A stretch of DNA of 64,000 bases from JAJPXC01 sp964628905 (GTDB lineage: Bacteria > Bacteroidota > Bacteroidia > Bacteroidales > Muribaculaceae), in the NCBI GenBank assembly GCA_964628905.1, contig CAZVNS010000003.1, positions 41,339 through 105,338 of the forward strand, in the 5' to 3' direction. A program made the translations under genes and the position numbers. Every line of letters starts with the position of its first letter. Position 1 is the first letter of the stretch. This document shows, piece after piece, positions 52,020 to 61,474 of the stretch. Below the pieces are notes generated by a model. The model did not search any database. It was not told where the DNA came from and saw only the letters and a list, made by a program, of their open reading frames with translations.

Positions 52020-54102
52020 GTTGCGACAACTTGACATAACCTATCTCAAGGGCGTGGGGCCCAAACGGGCCGAACTCCTCGCCAAAGAGGCCGGCATAAA
52101 GTCCTACTACGACCTACTATACTATTTTCCAAACCATTACATCGACCGGTCGAAGATTTACAAGGTACGGGATTTGGTCGGTGAGATGCCGTCGGTGCAG
52201 CTGCGCGGACGATTTATATCATTCGTAATCAAGGGTGAAGGGGCAAAAATGAGACTTGTAGGGCTATTCAGCGACGGCACCGGGCTGATGGAGGTGGTGT
52301 GGTTTCAACGCATCAAAGCCATCAAGGAGTCGTATCTTCCTGAAACTGAATATATAATCTTCGGCAAGCCGCAAGAGTTCAACGGTCGTTGGTCGATGGT
52401 GCATCCTGAGGTGGATATCCCTACCGCCACCTCAGCCACACAGGGCTTCCGCGGCGTCTATCCGTTGACCGAGAAGCTGCGCAATCGCGGCTTCACCTCG
52501 CGCACATTCTTCACCCTGACGATGAATGTGCTCAAGGCCACACCGCACATCGACGACCCTATGCCTCAGTCGATTATCGACAAGCTGCGACTGATGCCCC
52601 TCCGTGAAGCATTGGTGGCGATACATAACCCACAGGATCCTCAGCAGCTGCAACGTGCGCAACTTCGCCTCAAATTCGAGGAACTACTTCTGCTGCAGAT
52701 CAATATACAGCGGTATTCGCGTAAGCGGCGCGCCCAGTCGAGGGGATACCTATTCTCTCGTATCGGCCGATATTTCAACACTTTCTATAGCCAATACCTA
52801 CCATTCCAGCTCACCGGAGCGCAAAAACGCGTAATCAAGGAAATCCGTGCCGACATGGGTTCGGGCCGTCAGATGAACCGCCTGCTGCAGGGCGACGTGG
52901 GCTCCGGCAAAACCATAGTGGCACTGCTGACCATGCTCATCGCCCTCGACAACGGCACCCAGGCATGCCTGATGGCTCCCACGGAGATACTTGCCACTCA
53001 GCACTTTGAGTCGCTACAAAAACTCGCTGCCCCCATCGGCGTGAACATCCGCCTGCTCACCGGCTCGACCCCCAAAAAGGAGCGCGCGGTGATCCACGAG
53101 CAGCTTCGCGACGGTTCGCTCCACATACTCATTGGCACACATGCGCTGATCGAGGATGAAGTGCAGTTCAAGCAGTTAGAGCTTGTGGTGATCGATGAGC
53201 AGCACCGCTTCGGCGTGGCCCAGCGCGCCCGCCTGTGGAAGAAGAGCACCCTACCCCCTCACGTGCTGGTGATGACTGCCACCCCCATCCCCCGCACCCT
53301 GGCGATGACCGTCTACGGCGACCTGGACGTGTCGGTGATCGACGAGCTTCCCCCAGGCCGCAAGCCTGTGGAGACGCTGCTGCGCTACGACAACCGCCGC
53401 TCCGACGTGTACCGCGGCATCGGCCGACAGCTCAAGGAAGGGCGTCAGGTATACATCGTATATCCCCTGATTGAGGAGAATGAAAAACTCGATTTGCGCT
53501 CATTGCAAGAGGGTTACGACATCATTTGCGAAACATTCCCGCAATACAAGGTGGCCTTTGTCCACGGCAAGATGAAGCCCGCCGAAAAGGACTACCAGAT
53601 GGGGCTATTCGCCTCCGGTCAAGCCCAGATACTCGTGGCAACAACGGTAATCGAGGTGGGCGTCAATGTGCCCAACGCCACCACGATGGTGATCGAAAAC
53701 GCCGAGCGCTTCGGCCTGTCGCAGCTCCACCAGCTGCGCGGACGCGTGGGCCGCGGCGGCGACCAGAGCTACTGCATCCTGATGACCAAGTACAAGATAG
53801 CCGCCGAAACCCGCAAACGCCTCGAAATCATGACCTCGACCACCGACGGATTTGTCGTGGCCGAGGCCGACCTGAAGATGCGCGGTCCGGGCGACCTCGA
53901 AGGCACCATGCAGAGTGGCATCCCCTTCGACCTCAAGCTCGCCAACCTCGCCACCGACGGCCAGATAGTGCAACTGGCCCGCGACACCGCCTGTGACCTG
54001 CTCGACGCCGACCCCGACCTGGCACACCCCGACCACGCCGGCCTGGTGCGCGCCCTCGCGGCCGCCAACTCCCGCACCATCGACTGGTCGCGCATCAGCT
54101 GA
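52012..54102 (+). CDS. recG: ATP-dependent DNA helicase RecG
   Basis: From ATG at 52012 the product has 696 residues. An N-terminal wedge (OB) domain (about 60-150) leads to the helicase core: GDVGSGKTIVAL (motif I), MAPTEILATQHFE (Ia), IDEQHRFGVAQR (II), MTATPIPRTLAMTVYGDLDV (III), and HQLRGRVGRGGDQSYCIL (VI). The C-terminal TRG-type segment follows. RecG remodels stalled forks and Holliday junctions. The preceding TTG at 52006 is in frame, but ATG at 52012 is preferred; either way it overlaps ispD. Confidence 0.97.
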   Translation: MNRLRQLDITYLKGVGPKRAELLAKEAGIKSYYDLLYYFPNHYIDRSKIYKVRDLVGEMPSVQLRGRFISFVIKGEGAKMRLVGLFSDGTGLMEVVWFQRIKAIKESYLPETEYIIFGKPQEFNGRWSMVHPEVDIPTATSATQGFRGVYPLTEKLRNRGFTSRTFFTLTMNVLKATPHIDDPMPQSIIDKLRLMPLREALVAIHNPQDPQQLQRAQLRLKFEELLLLQINIQRYSRKRRAQSRGYLFSRIGRYFNTFYSQYLPFQLTGAQKRVIKEIRADMGSGRQMNRLLQGDVGSGKTIVALLTMLIALDNGTQACLMAPTEILATQHFESLQKLAAPIGVNIRLLTGSTPKKERAVIHEQLRDGSLHILIGTHALIEDEVQFKQLELVVIDEQHRFGVAQRARLWKKSTLPPHVLVMTATPIPRTLAMTVYGDLDVSVIDELPPGRKPVETLLRYDNRRSDVYRGIGRQLKEGRQVYIVYPLIEENEKLDLRSLQEGYDIICETFPQYKVAFVHGKMKPAEKDYQMGLFASGQAQILVATTVIEVGVNVPNATTMVIENAERFGLSQLHQLRGRVGRGGDQSYCILMTKYKIAAETRKRLEIMTSTTDGFVVAEADLKMRGPGDLEGTMQSGIPFDLKLANLATDGQIVQLARDTACDLLDADPDLAHPDHAGLVRALAAANSRTIDWSRIS

Positions 54103-54123
54103 GTCGTGCTGAGTCGGCCTTAA

Positions 54124-54155
54124 TTTGCATTTGTAATATCTTTTGCGTATCTTTA
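54124..54155 (+). promoter_or_regulatory. Promoter of the C69 dipeptidase gene
   Basis: TTTG (54124-54127), 20 bases, TATCTTTA (54148-54155). The -7 box covers the in-frame ATG at 54155, so translation must begin downstream at 54194. Confidence 0.45.
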
Positions 54156-54193
54156 TGAGAAATACGATAAATCAATCACTCACACAGATAAAT

Positions 54194-55816
54194 ATGACAC
54201 ACCGACTTATCGCCGCGGCTCTTGCAGCCGCAATTGTGGGCGTGGCTACTGCCCTGGCCTGCACAAGCCTTATCGCCACTAAAGGAGCCACCGCCGACGG
54301 CTCCACTATGATAACCTACGCCGCCGACTCCCACAACCTCTACGGGGAGCTATACCGTCAGCCCGCCGCCGACCATTCCAAAGGGGCGATGCGCGAGGTG
54401 CGCGAATGGGACACCAACAAGCATCTCGGTTACATCCCCGAAGTGGCTCATACCTACGCCACTATCGGCAACATGAACGAGCACGGAGTGGCTATCACCG
54501 AGTCGACCTGGGGCGGCCGCGAGGAGCTGGTCGACACCACCGGCATCGTCGACTACGGTTCGCTGATCTACATCGCCCTGCAGCGCTCCAAGACAGCCCG
54601 CGAGGCCGTCGACGTAATGACCAACCTGGTCAAGGAGTACGGCTATGCGTCGTCAGGCGAGTCTTTCTCAATCGCCGACCCCAACGAGGCCTGGATCATG
54701 GAGATGATAGGCAAAGGGGGCAAGGAGAAAGGCGCCGTCTGGGTAGCGATGCGCGTGCCCGACGGCTACATCTCAGGCCACGCCAACCACTCGCGCATCC
54801 ACAAGTTCCCCCTCAAGGATAAGCAGAATGTGCTCTACTCCCCCGACGTCATCAAGTTTGCCCGCAAGATGGGCTACTTCGACGGCAAGGATGAGGACTT
54901 CGACTTCTCGCGCGCCTACGCCACCTACGACATGGGAGCCCTCCGCGGCTGCGACGCGCGCGTATGGGCGTTCTATAATAAGTACAACAAGGATATGGAG
55001 CAGTACCTCCCCTGGATCACCGAGGGCGCCGGCGAAGTGCTCCCCCTCTGGGTGAAGCCCGACACACTGCTGACAGCCAAGGATATGCAGTGGATGATGC
55101 GCGACCACTTCGAGAATACCCCTCTGAACATGACCTCCGACATCGGCGCCGGCCCATGGGACGTGCCCTACCGCTTCCGCCCCATGGACTTCAAGGTCGA
55201 CGGCAAAGAGTATTTCAACGAGCGCGCAATCGCCACCCAGCAGACCGGCTTCTCGCTCGTGGCACAGCTCCAGGACAAGAACCCCGCGGCCACACGCGGC
55301 CTGCTCTGGTTTGGCACCGACGACGCCAACACATGCGTCTACCTCCCCATCTTCTGCTCCGTAACCGAAGTCCCCGCCCAGCTGGGCCACGGCGACATCA
55401 ACACCCTCGACTGGAACACCAATTTCTGGGTCAACAACTACGTGGCCAACCAAGCCTACGGCCGCTACTCGCTGATGATCCCCGACATCCGCCGTGTGCA
55501 GTCGGGCCTCGAGGACGCCATCGCAGCCGATGTGGCAACCCTCCTGGCTGAGACGCCCAACGATGCAGCCGCCACCCAAGCCCTTGCCAACAAATGGGCC
55601 GAAAAGGCCACCACCGACTACAAGCAGCTCGGCGACTACCTCTTCGTGCGTTTCCTCGACGGCAACCGCAAGAAGGTCAACGACAAAGGTGAGTTCATCT
55701 ACTCCGACGATGGTGTGGCCGTCTACCCCGAATTCCCCGGCTACAACGAGCGCTACTACCGCTCAATCGTCGAGGACACCGGCGACCGCCTCGAGCTCAA
55801 GCCCCTCGCCCAATAG
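54194..55816 (+). CDS. Secreted C69-family dipeptidase
   Basis: From ATG at 54194 the product has 540 residues. A signal peptide ends in ALA, directly before Cys23 in ACTSLIATKGATADGSTMIT. In family C69 (PepD type) this Cys becomes the N-terminal nucleophile after processing, so signal cleavage and activation may coincide. Other family blocks are EHGVAITESTWGGREEL, SSGESFSIADPNEAWIMEMI and SGHANHSRI. It would cleave dipeptides in the periplasm or envelope. The start was chosen because ATG at 54155 overlaps the promoter and 54194 begins a classical signal peptide. It converges with, and overlaps by 61 bp, the SGNH gene on the other strand. Confidence 0.9.
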   Translation: MTHRLIAAALAAAIVGVATALACTSLIATKGATADGSTMITYAADSHNLYGELYRQPAADHSKGAMREVREWDTNKHLGYIPEVAHTYATIGNMNEHGVAITESTWGGREELVDTTGIVDYGSLIYIALQRSKTAREAVDVMTNLVKEYGYASSGESFSIADPNEAWIMEMIGKGGKEKGAVWVAMRVPDGYISGHANHSRIHKFPLKDKQNVLYSPDVIKFARKMGYFDGKDEDFDFSRAYATYDMGALRGCDARVWAFYNKYNKDMEQYLPWITEGAGEVLPLWVKPDTLLTAKDMQWMMRDHFENTPLNMTSDIGAGPWDVPYRFRPMDFKVDGKEYFNERAIATQQTGFSLVAQLQDKNPAATRGLLWFGTDDANTCVYLPIFCSVTEVPAQLGHGDINTLDWNTNFWVNNYVANQAYGRYSLMIPDIRRVQSGLEDAIAADVATLLAETPNDAAATQALANKWAEKATTDYKQLGDYLFVRFLDGNRKKVNDKGEFIYSDDGVAVYPEFPGYNERYYRSIVEDTGDRLELKPLAQ

Positions 55817-56910
55817 CCCTCAACGCTGCCCCCCGGCGGCAAAACCGCCGAGCACAGTGGCGCACCCACGTTCCCCGGAGCGTCCCCCCAGTGAGATGCA
55901 TCACGGTAGGTGAGGTGGAGGAGTGCGCGGGCTACCGGGGGGCGGAAGTGGGCGGGGTCGTACCAGAGGGTGTCGACGCGGGTGAGAGGGTCAAGTGAGG
56001 CTGTGGCGTCGATCAGGCGCGGGCCGAAGGTGGCGCGCAGCAGCTCAAGGTCGGCTGGCGCGAACTGTCGGTGGCGGGCTGACGGGGGGATGATGACGCG
56101 GTAGTCGGTGTGGTGGGCGCTGAGCACGCGGGCTATGTCGCGCAGCTCCTCGCAGTAGCGTTCCCGGATCAGCGGCGGACTGACGATGGCGGCGCTGTCG
56201 GCGGGCCATGTGGGGTGGGCATTGACCGTGGTGTCGCCTTGGGCCAGGCGGCTCTCAACCATCGTGTAAGGCATATAGTTGGTGCGCGGGTCGTAGCCGT
56301 AAGGATTGTGGACGGCGGCCTCTACGTCGCGTACCTCGACCGGTTCGCCAGTGATCTGCGTACCAATCCACGACAGTAGGAAATCGCGGTGGTAGAAACC
56401 TTTGGCGAATGTCCAGTGCCAACGCAACCAACCGGTGGAGCTGCTCACTTGGGGATAGGCTACCAGTCCGGGGTCATAGGGCTCATGGTCGACCAACTCG
56501 GCGGGGGTGAGCACTATCAGGGCGTACTTTATGGAGTCGCCGCGGGCATCGAGCCACTGCAGGCGGTCGCAAATTGAGCCGATGGTCGACTGGTCGGAGT
56601 TGAGATAATAAATCTCGGCATCGTCGGGGAGATATTTGCGCCACTCGTCGGGTGGGATGCACTGCGCTATCGATGAGCCGAATAGGAAGGCGTTGTAGCG
56701 TCGCTCCTGGCTCTGCTGCTCATAGTTGAGCACCGAAACCATGGCTAAGTTGGGTAGCGGGGACAGCTCGTCATATATATAATATGTGTCGTAGCGGCGG
56801 AGCGCCTTGAAGGGGTCGACGGCCACATATATTCCTGCGAGCAGCGTTATCGGCACCGCTACGACAAGTATGGAGCGTAATATGAAGCGGCTGAACCCTT
56901 GCATCGTCAT
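55756..56910 (-). CDS. SGNH-type partner protein of the MBOAT acyltransferase (AlgJ/DltD-like)
   Basis: This 384-residue protein has an N-terminal membrane helix (about 5-27). An SGNH-like fold follows: block I FLFGSSIAQCI with the likely Ser nucleophile (about 68-78), and block V WYDPAHFRPP with the Asp-x-x-His pair near 330. In alginate, cellulose and D-alanine systems such proteins move acyl groups delivered by an MBOAT protein onto an exported polymer. The start overlaps the MBOAT stop by one base (TGATG). The last 45-50 residues (from DASHWGD) are translated from a GC-rich hairpin repeat and from the antisense of the dipeptidase 3' end, so they look like a read-through extension. Confidence 0.75.
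   Translation of the reverse strand: MTMQGFSRFILRSILVVAVPITLLAGIYVAVDPFKALRRYDTYYIYDELSPLPNLAMVSVLNYEQQSQERRYNAFLFGSSIAQCIPPDEWRKYLPDDAEIYYLNSDQSTIGSICDRLQWLDARGDSIKYALIVLTPAELVDHEPYDPGLVAYPQVSSSTGWLRWHWTFAKGFYHRDFLLSWIGTQITGEPVEVRDVEAAVHNPYGYDPRTNYMPYTMVESRLAQGDTTVNAHPTWPADSAAIVSPPLIRERYCEELRDIARVLSAHHTDYRVIIPPSARHRQFAPADLELLRATFGPRLIDATASLDPLTRVDTLWYDPAHFRPPVARALLHLTYRDASHWGDAPGNVGAPLCSAVLPPGGSVEGYWARGLSSRRSPVSSTIER
55833..55851. repeat. GC hairpin CCGGCGGCAAAACCGCCGA
   Basis: 6-7 bp stem with an A-rich loop; nearly identical to the minus-strand reading of 61535-61553. It lies in the 3' end of the SGNH frame, just after the dipeptidase stop, where it could end transcription of either gene. 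Confidence 0.7.
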
Positions 56911-58448
56911 CAGAATTGGTAATATATAAATGTGGTGTTCTCGGCGGTCGATATCATAATCAGCAGGACAATCGCCATGTAGCAGCATAGCCGCACGGCT
57001 CCCCGGCGGGGCATGCGCTCAAGGGCGTGCGTCAGGTGGCGGTTGCGCCACTCCACGGCAAACATCACCGCAACCCAGACCAGCGTCAACCATCGCAATA
57101 TCATCGAGAGGCGATCGGGGTTGAAGCCGCTGAAGAGGTATACGAAGACAGCCAAGAGGCAGAGCGCCGCGACGATATTGACCACCCGGCGCCTATGCGG
57201 GGTGAGGCTGTAGTAGAGGTAGACCATCGCTTCGCCTACGGCGGCGAGCAGCATCAGCGCAAATAGCGACCACGGCAGTATGGCCCACATGCCAGCTGTC
57301 GACTGCGAGCGGAAGAACACGTAGGATAAGGCCGTGAGCGCCAGCGTGAAAGGGATGCCGTTGCAGGGCGACACCGAAGGTAAACGACGCTTGGGGAGGA
57401 AGCGGCTGATGGCGGTGACCACGCCCCAGTAGGCGCCCCATATCACGAAGGTCCACGCCGCGCCGTGCCACAAGCCGGAGATGAGAAACACGATGACCAC
57501 GTTGATGCTCGCCCGCAGGCGGCTACAGCGCGACCCGCCAAGGGGAAAGTAGACGTAGGAGCGGAACCAGTGCATCAGCGACACGTTCCACCGTTGCCAA
57601 CGCTCGCGCACGTTGCGTGCGAACAGCGGGTAGCGGAAGTTCTGCATCAGCTCGATGCCCAGGCATCGCGACACGCCGCGGGCTATGTCGCAGTAGCCGG
57701 AGAAGTCGCAGTAGATAACCACCATAAATAGCAGCAGGGCGGCGATGATCGTCAGTGGGGAGTGTTCAAGGTAATATGTGGGTTCGGCCATCACCGAGTC
57801 GACGTACAGGGCGAGTGTGTCGGCAATCACCACCTTCTTAAACATGCCCCAAAGCGCTTGGCGAGCACCGTCGACAGCCATCGGGCAGCTCCACCTCCGC
57901 GGGCTCTTGAGCTGGGGCATCAGCTGCGAGGCGCGCTCGATAGGCCCGGCCACGAGTTGGGGGAAGTAGGCTAAGAACAGCGCGACTTGGCTCAGGCGGC
58001 GCTCAGGGGTGATCTCGCGGCGGTACACGTCAACCGAGTAGCCGATGGCCTGGAACGTGTAGAACGATATGCCCACCGGCAGCAGCACCTCCAGGGTGAA
58101 CCAGTCGACGTTCCAACCAAAAGTGGCGAAGAGCCACTGGAGGTTTTCGCTGAAGAAGTTGAAATACTTGAATGTGGCGAGGGTGAGCACGCATATCGCC
58201 ACATTCAGCCCCGTCCAGAGCCGGCGATGGCCGCGCTCGGTCAGGCGCGCTGTCACGTAGGTGGTGAGTGTCACCCCTGCGAGCAGACCTAAGTAGCGCC
58301 AGTCCCACCAGCCATAGAAGAGGTAGCTCGCCGCGAGCAGCAGCCAGTTTTGGAGCCGGTGACCCTTACCCTTGACCGTGCCGACACCCCAATAGAGCAG
58401 AAACACTATCGGGAAGAATGTGACGAATATCAGCGAGTTAAAGGTCAT
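56910..58448 (-). CDS. MBOAT family membrane O-acyltransferase (AlgI/DltB-like)
   Basis: From ATG at 58448 the product has 512 residues and about eleven membrane helices. Family blocks are FNSLIFVTFFPIVFLLYWGV, NFFSENLQWLF, LPVGISFYTFQAIGYSVDVY, CDFSGYCDIARGVSRCLGIE, FWHR-like RERWQRWNVSLMHWFRSYVY, and the catalytic-His helix SGLWHGAAWTFVIWGAYWG. Such proteins transfer acetyl groups across the membrane for modifying an extracellular polymer with an SGNH partner, which is encoded immediately downstream. Upstream Met codons to 58481 lack conservation. No synthase for a specific polymer is adjacent, so the target is unknown. Confidence 0.92.
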   Translation of the reverse strand: MTFNSLIFVTFFPIVFLLYWGVGTVKGKGHRLQNWLLLAASYLFYGWWDWRYLGLLAGVTLTTYVTARLTERGHRRLWTGLNVAICVLTLATFKYFNFFSENLQWLFATFGWNVDWFTLEVLLPVGISFYTFQAIGYSVDVYRREITPERRLSQVALFLAYFPQLVAGPIERASQLMPQLKSPRRWSCPMAVDGARQALWGMFKKVVIADTLALYVDSVMAEPTYYLEHSPLTIIAALLLFMVVIYCDFSGYCDIARGVSRCLGIELMQNFRYPLFARNVRERWQRWNVSLMHWFRSYVYFPLGGSRCSRLRASINVVIVFLISGLWHGAAWTFVIWGAYWGVVTAISRFLPKRRLPSVSPCNGIPFTLALTALSYVFFRSQSTAGMWAILPWSLFALMLLAAVGEAMVYLYYSLTPHRRRVVNIVAALCLLAVFVYLFSGFNPDRLSMILRWLTLVWVAVMFAVEWRNRHLTHALERMPRRGAVRLCCYMAIVLLIMISTAENTTFIYYQF

Positions 58449-58511
58449 GTATGATTGGTCGGTGTAGCGGGGACTCACCAACGTGCGCCCCTGCTATGTT
58501 GGCGTAATCCC

Positions 58512-60101
58512 TTACTGGTCGTTGTTGCTGTCGGGGCGCTTCCAGCCGCGGCGGCCGCGGAGTGTGGTGCCCTGCTCACCCTCCGAGGGGGGAAGCGACG
58601 GCTTGCGGCCTTGTATCGACTTGAGGGCGTTGACATTGCGGCGCATGGCTAAGGGGTTGTCGCTGTGCGGACGCTGTGGGCGTGGGGCTTCTGCGTCACT
58701 GCGACGGAATGTGCGCGGTGCCTCCTCGTCGTTGCGGCGTGGCTTGGAAGCGAAGCGCGGCCCCTTGGGCTGATAGCGCTCCTCGAGCTTGTTGCGGGGT
58801 GCGGGACGACGCCCACCGAAGCCGCGGTCGCGGGCTTCGCGGCTCCACTCGGCGTCCGACTGGCGGCGCTGGCGGGTCTTGAAATGCTCTGTGCGGCGGT
58901 CGCGCTCCTCGATGTGCTCCTCCACGGCCTTGATGTGTTGACCGCTGGCGCGGAACGACTTGTAGTCCCCCTCAAATATCACATATTCACGCAGTTCGCA
59001 CTCGAGCGAACCGTTGAGCAGCGCCACCTTCTGCGACGGTGTAAGGCCTATCTTCTTGAAATACTCGTCGCGGTAGCCGATTATCCAGGCGTGATAGCCC
59101 TTGAACACGCGCTTGAGCTTCTGGCCGATCAACTCATACAGGCCGTCCATGTCGTCGACCGAGATGCGCTCGCCGTAGGGGGGGTTGGTTACGAGCACAC
59201 CGCCAGCCGGAGCTTCAGTCCAGTCGGCCAGTGCTTTGCACTCCACCTGCACATACTTCGACATGCCGGCGGCCTTGATGTTGGCGCGGGATATAGCGAT
59301 AGCTTTGGGGGAGATGTCGGCGCCGATGATGGGGTGAGTGATCTCCCGCTCGGCGGAGTCGTCGTTGTAGAGCGACTCGAGCAACTCGGGGTCGAAGTCC
59401 TTCCAATGCTCAAAGGCGAAACACTTGCGGAACACGCCGGGCATGATGTTAGCGGCGATCAGGGCGGCCTCGGTGAGGAATGTGCCCGATCCGCACATGG
59501 GGTCGACGAAGGGAGTGTCACCTCGGTAGCCGCTCATCAGTATGATGCCGGCGGCGAGCACCTCGTTGATTGGCGCTTCGGTCTGGGCCACGCGGTAGCC
59601 GCGCTTGTGGAGCGACTCGCCCGAGGAGTCGAGCGACAGTGTCACGCGGTCGCCGGAGATGTGCACGTTGATGATCACGTCGGCGTCGGTGAGGCGCACC
59701 TTGGGGCGGGCGTCGGGGCCGAAGCGGTCCTTGAAGTAGTCGACTATCGCGTCCTTGACGCGGTAGGTGGCATAGCGTGAGTGAGAGAAGTCCTCGGAGT
59801 AGGCCGTCATGTCGAGGGCGAAGGTCTTGTCGAGGGTGAGTATCGACGACCAGTCGTACTCCTTGACCATCTCGTAGAGCGAGTCGTGGTCGTTGGCGAT
59901 GAACTTGTAGAACGGTTTGAGGATGCGCAGGGCCGTGCGGCAGCACAAGTTGGCTTTGTAGAGGATAGCCAAATCACCCTCGAAGGTGACGGCGCGGCGG
60001 CCGGGGGCTACATTCTCAGCTCCGAGGTTGCGGAGCTCTTCGGCCAATACCTCCTCAAGTCCTTGGAAGGTCTTGGCCACCATTTCAAATTTTTCGTTCA
60101 T
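58512..60101 (-). CDS. THUMP-domain SAM-dependent RNA methyltransferase (RlmL/YpsC type) with basic C-terminal tail
   Basis: The 529-residue protein has an N-terminal ferredoxin-like/THUMP domain (about 1-160; FEMVAKTFQGLEEVLAEELR). A Rossmann methyltransferase follows, with FVDPMCGSGTFLTEAALIAA (SAM site, about 197-216) and VLVTNPPYGERIS (catalytic NPPY). This matches the 23S rRNA G2445-type methyltransferases. After residue 395 comes a 130-residue Arg/Glu/Pro-rich, probably disordered tail with repeated RR, RPxP and RRSDAEAPR elements, likely an RNA-binding extension. It sits 26 bp after the serine acetyltransferase gene and 63 bp before the MBOAT gene. Confidence 0.9.
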   Translation of the reverse strand: MNEKFEMVAKTFQGLEEVLAEELRNLGAENVAPGRRAVTFEGDLAILYKANLCCRTALRILKPFYKFIANDHDSLYEMVKEYDWSSILTLDKTFALDMTAYSEDFSHSRYATYRVKDAIVDYFKDRFGPDARPKVRLTDADVIINVHISGDRVTLSLDSSGESLHKRGYRVAQTEAPINEVLAAGIILMSGYRGDTPFVDPMCGSGTFLTEAALIAANIMPGVFRKCFAFEHWKDFDPELLESLYNDDSAEREITHPIIGADISPKAIAISRANIKAAGMSKYVQVECKALADWTEAPAGGVLVTNPPYGERISVDDMDGLYELIGQKLKRVFKGYHAWIIGYRDEYFKKIGLTPSQKVALLNGSLECELREYVIFEGDYKSFRASGQHIKAVEEHIEERDRRTEHFKTRQRRQSDAEWSREARDRGFGGRRPAPRNKLEERYQPKGPRFASKPRRNDEEAPRTFRRSDAEAPRPQRPHSDNPLAMRRNVNALKSIQGRKPSLPPSEGEQGTTLRGRRGWKRPDSNNDQ

Positions 60102-60127
60102 CGGATATATGAGTTGATATGGTTGGT

Positions 60128-61042
60128 TTATTTTCGATTTTCGATACGTCGGGCCTGAAGCACGCGCTCACCGGGAGCCACGTCGGATGTCACCCAGAGG
60201 TTACCGCCGATGATGGCGCCGTCGCCGATGGTGATACGTCCTAAGATTGAAGCGTTGGAGTATATGATCACATTATCGCCGATTATGGGGTGGCGTGGCA
60301 GACCCTTGATGGGATTGCCGTCGTCATCGAGGTCAAACGAGCGAGCGCCCAAGGTCACACCCTGGTAGATCTTCACATTGTCGCCGATTATGGCTGTGGC
60401 ACCAATCACCACGCCTGTGCCATGGTCGATGGTGAACGAGCGACCGATGGTGGCCGCGGGATGGATGTCGACACCGGTCTCGCTGTGGGCCTGCTCCGAG
60501 ATCATGCGGGGGATGATGGGCACTTCGAGCTGCACCAGCGCGTGGGCCAGGCGGTAGTTGGCGATGGCCTTGATGCCGGGGTAGCAGAAAATCACCTCCT
60601 GGGTGGAGAGGGCCGCGGGGTCACCCATGAACGTGGCCTCGACGTCGGCCTCCAGGGCCTTGCGAAGGGCCGGCAGCTGCTCTACCAGACGCCGCGACTT
60701 GTCGAAACCCTGGTCGAGGATGTGGTCGATGTCGAGAGTGTCGTCGCACTCGTCGCCGAAGGCCAGGCCCGCCGCTATCTGCTGGCCCAGCAAATGGGTG
60801 AGCTGCTCCACAAGCAGCCCCGTATGTAAGATGATATTGGAGCGGTTGACGTCGCTGTTGCCGAAAAATCCGGGAAACATCAGTGACCTGAACAAGTCGA
60901 TAATCTCCTTGACATCGGACTGCGACGGCAATGGCTCGCCGCGCCAGCGCATGTGGCACATGCTGCGGAGATGCTCCTCCGACGATAAAGTGGCCACCAC
61001 GCGGTCAATTCCCATCTTGGGGTCAACAGAAATTTCCATCAT
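60128..61042 (-). CDS. cysE: Serine O-acetyltransferase
   Basis: With the start at 61042 the product has 304 residues. An N-terminal helical domain (about 1-150) precedes a left-handed beta-helix made of hexapeptide repeats: HPAATIGRSFTIDHGTGVVI (with the catalytic Asp-His), GATAIIGDNVKIYQGVTLGA, then GRITIGDGAIIGGNLWVTSD. It acetylates serine for cysteine synthesis. The frame runs to 61135, but a -7 box (TAACTTCG, 61100-61107) lies within that extension, so starts at 61042, 61039 or 61066 are preferred; the exact choice is uncertain. The 26-bp gap to the methyltransferase gene suggests an operon. Confidence 0.9.
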   Translation of the reverse strand: MMEISVDPKMGIDRVVATLSSEEHLRSMCHMRWRGEPLPSQSDVKEIIDLFRSLMFPGFFGNSDVNRSNIILHTGLLVEQLTHLLGQQIAAGLAFGDECDDTLDIDHILDQGFDKSRRLVEQLPALRKALEADVEATFMGDPAALSTQEVIFCYPGIKAIANYRLAHALVQLEVPIIPRMISEQAHSETGVDIHPAATIGRSFTIDHGTGVVIGATAIIGDNVKIYQGVTLGARSFDLDDDGNPIKGLPRHPIIGDNVIIYSNASILGRITIGDGAIIGGNLWVTSDVAPGERVLQARRIENRK

Positions 61043-61099
61043 TTTCAATGTAAGACCCCATCTCATAAAATTTTTAAGGCTTAGGGGCGGTTTTGGTCG

Positions 61100-61107
61100 C
61101 GAAGTTA
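61100..61107 (-). promoter_or_regulatory. Possible -7 box of cysE
   Basis: TAACTTCG on the minus strand, the same variant as before trmD. It would give a leader of about 50 nt to 61042. Confidence 0.3.
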
Positions 61108-61231
61108 CCAAATCATTGTCAAAAATTCCCATCATTTCGCATGAATTTAGTTGACATCTATTAACTCAACAAAAAAAACGCGAAAAAGATGACAATTACA
61201 CACATTTTAACTGTTAAACACGTTAAATCGC

Positions 61232-61262
61232 TTGCATAGACCGCAAAGCCGTATTACATTTG
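61232..61262 (+). promoter_or_regulatory. Orphan Bacteroidota-type promoter
   Basis: TTG (61232-61234), 20 bases, TACATTTG (61255-61262). It is as good as the promoters of known genes here but has no protein-coding gene downstream. Confidence 0.6.
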
Positions 61263-61474
61263 CATTGGAAAAAGTAAGAGATACACAATCTATCAGATAA
61301 AACAACTTTGCTGACGGAAATGGGATCCGGCAAACGAGAACCAATCAATCACCGACATTAACCCCTCCGACATCCTTGTTGACCCCATGATAGACCTCGC
61401 GCCCCGCAAGGCCCGACACCGTGTCAACCCCTTACCCAAGCCCTAAGTCTCTGAACCCTTAGAGAGCTTCAGCA

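Noticed and set aside
54773..55579. 268-residue minus-strand frame opposite the dipeptidase
   Set aside because: Antisense shadow; low-complexity Gly/Val content and no recognisable domain, while the plus strand has clear C69 motifs.
56911..56988. Longer start for the SGNH protein
   Set aside because: The extra 26 codons lie inside the MBOAT gene; the start at 56910 begins the membrane helix and overlaps the MBOAT stop by one base.
58665..59780. 371-residue plus-strand frame opposite the THUMP methyltransferase
   Set aside because: Antisense shadow in GC-rich DNA; no start signal or family motif, and the other strand carries NPPY and SAM motifs.
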